From positions 1 through 7,615 of the forward strand of contig UQNP01000087.1 of NCBI GenBank assembly GCA_900542385.1: 7,615 nt of DNA, in the 5' to 3' direction. The stretch is from an uncultured Eubacterium sp. (lineage in GTDB: Bacteria > Bacillota > Clostridia > Peptostreptococcales > Anaerovoracaceae). Positions 1 to 7,615 of the stretch are shown here, piece after piece. The notes beneath the pieces were generated by a model, which searched no databases, was not told where the DNA came from, and saw only the letters and a list, made by a program, of their open reading frames with translations. The position numbers and the translations under genes were made by a program. Position 1 is the stretch's first letter; every line of letters begins with the position of its first letter.

Positions 1-37
1 TTGTGTAATAATAAAAGAATAAAATTGAAAAAATTGT

Positions 38-66
38 TTTACATTTATAGCAAACAAGTGTATAAT
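38..66 (+). promoter_or_regulatory. Sigma-A type promoter of the atp operon
   Basis: A TTTACA -35 box (38-43) and a perfect TATAAT -10 box (61-66) are separated by exactly 17 bases, the optimal spacing for the housekeeping sigma factor of Gram-positive bacteria. The expected transcription start is near 72-74, giving a leader of about 36 bases before atpI. The stretch upstream (about 8-36) is very A-rich and could act as an UP element that raises output, which is an inference. No operator-like inverted repeat is evident around the boxes. This is the only convincing promoter I see ahead of the nine-gene cluster. Confidence 0.85.
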
Positions 67-108
67 AATAGACAAATCGAAAATTTAAAGGAAAGGTGAT
101 AGTCTGGG

Positions 109-564
109 ATGGATGATGTCGGCAAGATAAAAAAACAAGTGGCTGTATATGGCTTCATAGTCATAGCTGTCTGTCAGATAGTATCACTTTTTATAATAGG
201 TTTTGATTTGTGGTTTACTGTATTTCTGCTGGCAGGATTTGCTGCGGCGCTGGTGAATTTTAACATACTGGCTTTTTTTCTGAAGAAAATGCTGGACAGT
301 GGGAACGCGGGATTTTCCACCATAAGTTTCGTTATAAGGATATTGATATACTGCGGAGTATTTTTCCTGGCGATAAAACAGGGGACTGCTCCCGGACTTG
401 CGTGTCTGCTTGGATTTTTAGCATCAAAGCTGCCTCTTTATTATTTTCATGCTGTCAAACCGGAGTTCAATACCAAGAGAAAGGTCAGACCCGAAGTGCA
501 GGCTATGTACGAGGCGGAAGATAAGGAAGAGGAAGACAAATACTGGGGCAGAGAGGAGGAATAA
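109..564 (+). CDS. atpI: ATP synthase subunit I (AtpI, Fo assembly protein)
   Basis: This is a 151-residue small membrane protein at the head of the operon, the usual place of AtpI. The family is known to assist assembly or stability of the c-ring and is not part of the finished catalytic machine. Four hydrophobic segments are visible at about residues 11-31, 34-58, 70-89 and 93-114, as expected. The C-terminal tail (about 118-151) is cytosolic-looking and very acidic, with a Glu/Asp/Lys-rich run near the end. AtpI diverges fast, so the call rests on topology, length and position more than on motifs. The start is ATG 109, preceded by an AAAGGTGAT ribosome binding site (92-100) with 8-base spacing. 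The stop lies 2 bases before atpB, so the two are probably translationally coupled. Confidence 0.85.
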   Translation: MDDVGKIKKQVAVYGFIVIAVCQIVSLFIIGFDLWFTVFLLAGFAAALVNFNILAFFLKKMLDSGNAGFSTISFVIRILIYCGVFFLAIKQGTAPGLACLLGFLASKLPLYYFHAVKPEFNTKRKVRPEVQAMYEAEDKEEEDKYWGREEE

Positions 565-566
565 GT

Positions 567-1584
<1,018 letters not shown>

Positions 1585-1623
1585 ATATTACTTATGTATC
1601 AGACAGGAAGGAGGCGATGATAA

Positions 1624-2133
1624 ATGGAGTATACAGGGCTCATAGAAATAAACTGGTCGATTATAATGGTTTGGATTACAGTAATCGTTCTGTTTCTTGT
1701 GCTCAAAAAGTTCTTCTTTGAAAAAGTGAAAGATTTCATGGAAGCAAGGTCAAACTCCATTCAGGACGCCTTTGACAGCGCAGAAGCCGTAAACAGACGT
1801 GCGGATGAAAAGATGGAGAACTACAACAGGCGTATAGCCAATGTAGAGGCCGAAGGACGCGAGATAATCAAAGAAGCAAAGATAAGGGCGGATGCGCAGG
1901 CAAGAGAGATCATAGAAAATGCTAATAGTCAGGCGAGTGAGATAATGGCGAAGGCAGAGAGGAACATAGAGCGCGAAAAAGCGAAAGCTATGGAAGAAAT
2001 GCGACAGGAGATCGCAGCTTTGGCTATACTTGCCGCCGAAAAGATAGTAGAAAAAGAGATAAGCAATGTTGGTCAGGACGCCATTGTTGATGAAGTTATA
2101 AATAAGGCAAGGAGTGCGGGATGGCAGAATTAA
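1624..2133 (+). CDS. atpF: ATP synthase Fo subunit b (peripheral stalk)
   Basis: The 169-residue b subunit forms a homodimeric peripheral stalk that ties subunit a to the alpha3beta3 head. A single N-terminal membrane helix spans about residues 10-31 and is followed by a long charged, Ala/Glu/Lys/Arg-rich coiled coil (about 35-145). The end binds delta. Only one b gene is present, so there is no b/b' pair of the photosynthetic type. ATG 1624 is the first usable start: an in-frame ATG at 1594 is cut off by TGA at 1618-1620. The AAGGAGG ribosome binding site (1608-1614) has 9-base spacing. The last 13 bases overlap atpH. Confidence 0.96.
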   Translation: MEYTGLIEINWSIIMVWITVIVLFLVLKKFFFEKVKDFMEARSNSIQDAFDSAEAVNRRADEKMENYNRRIANVEAEGREIIKEAKIRADAQAREIIENANSQASEIMAKAERNIEREKAKAMEEMRQEIAALAILAAEKIVEKEISNVGQDAIVDEVINKARSAGWQN

Positions 2134-2660
2134 CGGTTGATTTGACTTACGGCACAGCGCTTTTTGAAGCTGCTCGGGACGTAGGGAAAAAAGATGAAAT
2201 CATGAAAGATGCCGACCAGGTCATCGGGATAATGAGAGACAATCCTGATCTGAAGGTCTTTATCAGCTATCCGGCAATATCCGCTGCTGAAAAAAAAGAA
2301 GCGGTGGAAAAAATTTTCGGCAGCATCATTTGCAGAGAATTTTTAAACTTTCTCTTTGTCCTGATAGATAAAGGCAGGACCGGGCATCTGGAGAAAATAA
2401 TAAAAGTATACAGAGGTCTTATAGATGAAGAGGAAGGCTATTCCTACGGAACTGTTTATTCTGTAGTGCCTTTAAAGGAAGACAGAGTGAAAGAACTGGA
2501 GGAAGATGTGTCAAAACTTCTCGGAATCAATGTGAGACTGACTAACGAAACAGATCCCAAGCTGATTGGAGGCTTCAAGATCTTTGTGGAAGGCAAGGTC
2601 ATAGATGCTTCTATCAGAAAGAAATTTGACGATCTTGAAAGTCAGATTGTTTTGAATTAG
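2121..2660 (+). CDS. atpH: ATP synthase F1 subunit delta (OSCP type)
   Basis: Delta (179 residues) sits on top of the alpha3beta3 head and joins it to the b dimer. The N-terminal helical domain (about 1-105) begins with the family-typical pattern of a Tyr-x-x-Ala-Leu-Phe stretch (10-15). The C-terminal domain carries the family signature DPKLIGGFKIFVEGKVIDAS (145-164). Length is normal. The start lies inside atpF: ATG 2121 overlaps the final 13 bases of the b gene in another frame and is preceded by AAGGAG (2109-2114) with 6-base spacing. This arrangement suggests translational coupling of the two stalk subunits. It is followed 12 bases later by atpA. Confidence 0.95.
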   Translation: MAELTVDLTYGTALFEAARDVGKKDEIMKDADQVIGIMRDNPDLKVFISYPAISAAEKKEAVEKIFGSIICREFLNFLFVLIDKGRTGHLEKIIKVYRGLIDEEEGYSYGTVYSVVPLKEDRVKELEEDVSKLLGINVRLTNETDPKLIGGFKIFVEGKVIDASIRKKFDDLESQIVLN

Positions 2661-4211
<1,551 letters not shown>

Positions 4212-4219
4212 ACAGCCGG

Positions 4220-4243
4220 ACTGCGGCATTTAGCGGCCGCAGT
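4220..4243 (+). repeat. Intercistronic inverted repeat between atpA and atpG
   Basis: ACTGCGGC (4220-4227) and GCCGCAGT (4236-4243) form a perfect 8-bp stem with an 8-base loop, starting 9 bases after the atpA stop. No T-run follows (the next bases are purine-rich), so it does not look like a terminator. The downstream arm overlaps an 8-base palindrome, GCGGCCGC (4233-4240), which is GC-rich compared with the flanking sequence. A role in mRNA stability or processing, or in setting alpha versus gamma output, is possible but is inference. Confidence 0.65.
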
Positions 4244-4259
4244 GAAATGAAAGAAAAAA

Positions 4260-4267
4260 GGGAGGTG
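4260..4267 (+). promoter_or_regulatory. Ribosome binding site that fixes the atpG start
   Basis: GGGAGGTG lies 5 bases before ATG 4273, with the GGAGG core (4261-4265) 7 bases from that ATG. An in-frame GTG at 4267 is part of this same site and only 1 base from the core, too close to be used. The ATG start also yields an N-terminus that aligns with other gamma subunits. Confidence 0.85.
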
Positions 4268-4272
4268 TGAGA

Positions 4273-5151
4273 ATGGCGGCTGACAATATACAGGATATAA
4301 AGCGGCGTATAAGAAGTGTTACAAGCACAGAGCATATAACGAATGCCATGAAGCTGGTATCCGCAGGCAAACTCAGAAAAGCGAAGGCCATATTCGAGGA
4401 AACAAATGAAAACTCACACTACATAACTAATACGATAGCGGAGATGTTCAACAACAGCAAAGAGATCCCGCAAAAATATCTTGCCGGCGGCAGAGACGTA
4501 AAAAAGACGTGTTATATAACTCTGACGAGCTGTAAAGGACTGTGCGGCGGCTTCAACAGCAATATACTGAAAGAAGCCCAGAGCAGGATAGATGCGGGCG
4601 AGAATGCAGGTCTTGAAAAACCTGTCATACTTGCCATAGGCACGAAGGGAAAGGAATACTTTGAAAAGAGAGGCTATGATATCTGTGGTGATTATCTCAG
4701 CCCTCCTGAAAATATATCGTTCCTGGAAGCCAGAGATATGATGCTGCCGATAATAAGCATGTACGATAAAGGTGAGATAGACGAGATAGTTCTCGTATAT
4801 ACCGCCTTTATAAACTCGATGGAACAGGAGGTAAGGAGCATTACGCTGCTGCCTTTTGAAATAGAAAACGACCCTGAAGTAATGCATAATGCAAAAGATG
4901 TGGAATACGGACCATCCATGGAAGACGTATTCAACTATCTGGTTCCCAAGTATGCGGAAATGATGCTTTATGCAGCTATAGTAGAGTCGGCTACGTGTGA
5001 ACACGCAGCCAGGAGAATGGCAATGGAAAATGCTACAGACAGTGCCAGAGATATGCTTGAAAACCTGTCGCTCACTATGAACAGGGCGAGACAGTCCGCT
5101 ATAACTGATGAGATCATAGAAATCGTTGCCGGCTCTGAGGCGCAAAATTAG
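4273..5151 (+). CDS. atpG: ATP synthase F1 subunit gamma (central rotor shaft)
   Basis: Gamma (292 residues from ATG 4273) is the rotating shaft that drives conformational change in beta. The N-terminal helix carries the family pattern IKRRIRSV (9-16) followed by an Ile-Thr-x-Ala-Met-Lys stretch (22-27). The conserved GLCGGFN loop is at 89-95. The C-terminal helix carries the highly conserved RARQSAITDEIIEIVAG stretch (271-287), where RARQ and the IT-x-E element are the family signature. The Rossmann-like middle domain has normal length with no chloroplast-type redox insert. Cysteines are rather frequent (80, 87, 91, 138, 242). A longer reading from GTG 4267 adds two residues but conflicts with the ribosome binding site. 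atpD starts 9 bases after the stop. Confidence 0.96.
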   Translation: MAADNIQDIKRRIRSVTSTEHITNAMKLVSAGKLRKAKAIFEETNENSHYITNTIAEMFNNSKEIPQKYLAGGRDVKKTCYITLTSCKGLCGGFNSNILKEAQSRIDAGENAGLEKPVILAIGTKGKEYFEKRGYDICGDYLSPPENISFLEARDMMLPIISMYDKGEIDEIVLVYTAFINSMEQEVRSITLLPFEIENDPEVMHNAKDVEYGPSMEDVFNYLVPKYAEMMLYAAIVESATCEHAARRMAMENATDSARDMLENLSLTMNRARQSAITDEIIEIVAGSEAQN

Positions 5152-6555
<1,404 letters not shown>

Positions 6556-6564
6556 GAGAGCGTT

Positions 6565-7002
6565 ATGGCCAGAAGTGTGAATTTAGAGATAATAACTCCT
6601 TCAAAAATGTTTTATAAAGGTGACGTGGAGCTGGTGATCGTCAGGACTCTTTCCGGCGATGAAGGCTTCATGTACGGTCATTCATGGGCGTGCAAACTTC
6701 TGGATATAGGCGAACTCTGCATACAGGAAAAAGGGACGGCCAAAAATGACTTCAAGATAGCTGCTGTATCGGGAGGATTTATCGATGTCAAAGACAGCAT
6801 AATAATATATACCGATGCCATCGAATGGAAAGATGATATCGATATGGACAGAGTGCTCGCCGAAAAAGAGAATGCGGAAAACTGGCTCAGAGAACATGAG
6901 GAGGATGGAAATCCGAACGATGTTTTGAAAGCCAGAACGGCGATCGCAAAGGCGGAGATAAGGGCCAGCGTAGCTAAGGGCGGAAGACGAGCCAGCAAGT
7001 AG
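6565..7002 (+). CDS. atpC: ATP synthase F1 subunit epsilon
   Basis: Epsilon (145 residues) binds gamma and the c-ring and can restrain ATP hydrolysis. The N-terminal beta barrel (about 4-85) opens with the family-typical VNLEIITPSK (5-14). The C-terminal helical hairpin (about 92-138) is complete. IDMDRV (92-97) sits at the I-D-x-x-R-A position that binds ATP in Bacillus-type epsilon, with Val for Ala. The barrel segment GHSWACKLLDIGEL (38-51) departs from the common H-x-P-L pattern by lacking the proline and having Trp41 and Cys43. Identity is firm from operon position, length and fold pattern, although the protein is the most divergent F1 subunit here. ATG 6565 follows AGGAG (6554-6558), which overlaps the atpD stop region. 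Confidence 0.93.
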   Translation: MARSVNLEIITPSKMFYKGDVELVIVRTLSGDEGFMYGHSWACKLLDIGELCIQEKGTAKNDFKIAAVSGGFIDVKDSIIIYTDAIEWKDDIDMDRVLAEKENAENWLREHEEDGNPNDVLKARTAIAKAEIRASVAKGGRRASK

Positions 7003-7030
7003 AGACGAGAAGTTGAAAGGAGTGTCCTAA

Positions 7031-7285
7031 ATGAGTGAAAATGGGAGCAGGACTGCTCTTATAGGCATAATAGTTGAAGATGAAAATTCCGTGGCGGATC
7101 TGAATCAGCTTCTCCACGAATATCGCAGCCACATAATAGGGCGTATGGGTGTACCTCATCCGCAGAAAAATATGTCCATAATAAGTATAGCGATAGAAGC
7201 CGATCAGGATACGATAAGCGCATTATCCGGGAAACTGGGTGCGCTGGACGGAGTGAGTACAAAGACGATATATTCCAAGAATTGA
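7031..7285 (+). CDS. TM1266-type putative iron-only hydrogenase system regulator (ACT-like)
   Basis: This 84-residue protein resembles the TM1266 family, small ferredoxin-fold (ACT/NikR C-terminal-like) proteins usually found near the [FeFe]-hydrogenase maturases HydE, HydF and HydG. Recognisable landmarks are GIIVED (12-17), the helix LLHEYRSHIIGRMGVP (27-42), the strand SIISIAIEA (49-57), and ISALSGKLGALDGVS (62-76) with the end KTIYSK. The pattern fits one beta-alpha-beta-beta-alpha-beta unit filling the whole chain. No DNA-binding domain, membrane segment or metal-binding cysteine is visible, so a role as a direct repressor is unproven. The AAAGGAG site (7016-7022) supports ATG 7031. The gap after atpC is 28 bases with no terminator, so it is probably cotranscribed with the synthase genes. 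The family match is from memory of its motifs. Confidence 0.85.
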   Translation: MSENGSRTALIGIIVEDENSVADLNQLLHEYRSHIIGRMGVPHPQKNMSIISIAIEADQDTISALSGKLGALDGVSTKTIYSKN

Positions 7286-7300
7286 TAATTGATTTTATAT

Positions 7301-7340
7301 AAAGACGCTTGCCATTGTGGCAGGCGTCTTTTTTTGTTTT
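7301..7340 (+). terminator. Rho-independent terminator of the atp operon
   Basis: AAAGACGCTTGCCA (7301-7314) pairs with TGGCAGGCGTCTTT (7318-7331), a 14-bp stem with one G-U pair and a 3-base loop. It is followed by a T-run through 7335 and, after one G, four more Ts (7337-7340). The stem begins 15 bases after the stop of the TM1266-type gene, which places that gene inside the atp transcript. Confidence 0.95.
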
Positions 7341-7376
7341 ATCACACAGATGGGAGAATTTTGCATAGCCTGCGGC

Positions 7377-7405
7377 TTTACCTTTTTCTTTCATGAATGT
7401 ATAAT
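7377..7405 (+). promoter_or_regulatory. Sigma-A type promoter of the downstream radical SAM gene
   Basis: TTTACC (7377-7382) and TATAAT (7400-7405) are separated by 17 bases. The predicted start is near 7412. The -10 region shares the ten bases TGTATAATAA with the atp promoter at 59-68. Position between a strong terminator and a new gene supports it as a real, separate transcription unit. Confidence 0.8.
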
Positions 7406-7437
7406 AACTATAAAAATCAAAAGAGAGGTATTACGAT

Positions 7438-7615
7438 ATGGAGAAAACTTTCAGGATAGGGCCCATAAGACCGCCCAGTGAAGCGGACAGTCTGCTTTTG
7501 CAGGTGACCAACGGATGTACGTGGAATAAATGCAAATTCTGTCAGCTTTACAGACATACGAAGTTCAAAGCTTACAGTGCAGACAGCATCAAAGAAGATA
7601 TAAACAACATGGTGC
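7438..7615 (+). CDS. Radical SAM protein, N-terminal fragment (runs off the window)
   Basis: The reading frame is open from ATG 7438 to the window end, giving 59 complete codons, and is cut by the window edge rather than broken. It follows an AGAGAGGT ribosome binding site (7422-7429) and its own promoter. The protein shows a cysteine cluster, Cys27-x4-Cys32-x2-Cys35, in the context TNGCTWNKCKFC (24-35). This looks like the [4Fe-4S] site of a radical S-adenosylmethionine enzyme, preceded by a strand (19-24) that would be the first strand of the barrel. The Pro-Pro-Ser-Glu-Ala opening (12-16) and the Trp-Asn pair between the cysteines recall a group of uncharacterised clostridial radical SAM proteins. 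The spacing differs from the canonical CX3CX2C. The substrate cannot be judged from this fragment. Confidence 0.85.
   Translation, partial: MEKTFRIGPIRPPSEADSLLLQVTNGCTWNKCKFCQLYRHTKFKAYSADSIKEDINNMV

Noticed and set aside
1..108. Riboswitch or attenuator ahead of atpI
   Set aside because: The predicted leader is only about 36 bases with no stem-loop, too short for a known riboswitch class.
1594..1620. An eight-codon open frame upstream of atpF as a leader peptide or N-terminal extension
   Set aside because: It is stopped by TGA at 1618, lacks its own ribosome binding site and has no attenuator structure. It only confirms the atpF start at 1624.
4220..4260. Terminator or internal promoter between atpA and atpG
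   Set aside because: The hairpin has no T-run after it, and the gap contains no -35/-10 pair with acceptable spacing.
4267..4272. GTG at 4267 as the start of gamma
   Set aside because: The GTG is part of the GGGAGGTG ribosome binding site and 1 base from its core. ATG 4273 has normal spacing and a family-like N-terminus.

Overview
The window is a complete F-type (F1Fo) ATP synthase operon on the + strand, followed by a small ACT-like regulator gene, a strong intrinsic terminator, and the first 59 codons of a radical SAM gene that runs off the right edge. The moderate base composition, frequent ATA (Ile) and AGA (Arg) codons, strong GGAGG-type ribosome binding sites and consensus sigma-A promoters point to a low-to-mid GC Gram-positive anaerobe of the class Clostridia. 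The TM1266-type hydrogenase-associated regulator and the radical SAM gene fit an anaerobe. I cannot name a genus from the sequence alone.

Layout. 1-108: AT-rich leader with a TTTACA-17-TATAAT promoter and the atpI ribosome binding site. 109-2133: membrane sector, atpI (assembly factor), atpB (a), atpE (c), atpF (b). 2121-2660: atpH (delta, stalk), overlapping the end of atpF. 2673-7002: catalytic F1 sector, atpA (alpha), atpG (gamma), atpD (beta), atpC (epsilon). 7031-7285: TM1266-type ACT-like protein in apparent read-through with atpC. 7301-7340: intrinsic terminator. 7377-7437: a second promoter and ribosome binding site. 7438-7615: start of a radical SAM protein. No stretch longer than 300 bases lacks a gene.

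How the genes work together. Ion flow through the a/c interface (AtpB Arg166 against AtpE Glu65) turns the c-ring with gamma and epsilon. Subunits b and delta hold the alpha3beta3 head still, and beta makes or hydrolyses ATP. All nine genes are intact, in the usual bacterial order I-B-E-F-H-A-G-D-C, with tight spacing and no internal terminator, so one transcript from the promoter near position 60 probably covers atpI through the regulator gene. The c subunit carries several residues of the Na+-binding signature, so coupling may be to Na+ rather than H+, but two positions differ from the classical Na+ site.

This is largely a well-known housekeeping locus and I do not see a new biological system. 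The points most worth a second look are the mixed ion-binding site in subunit c, the divergent barrel segment of epsilon, the hydrogenase-type regulator attached to the ATP synthase operon, an intercistronic hairpin before atpG, and the CX4CX2C cysteine spacing in the partial radical SAM protein.
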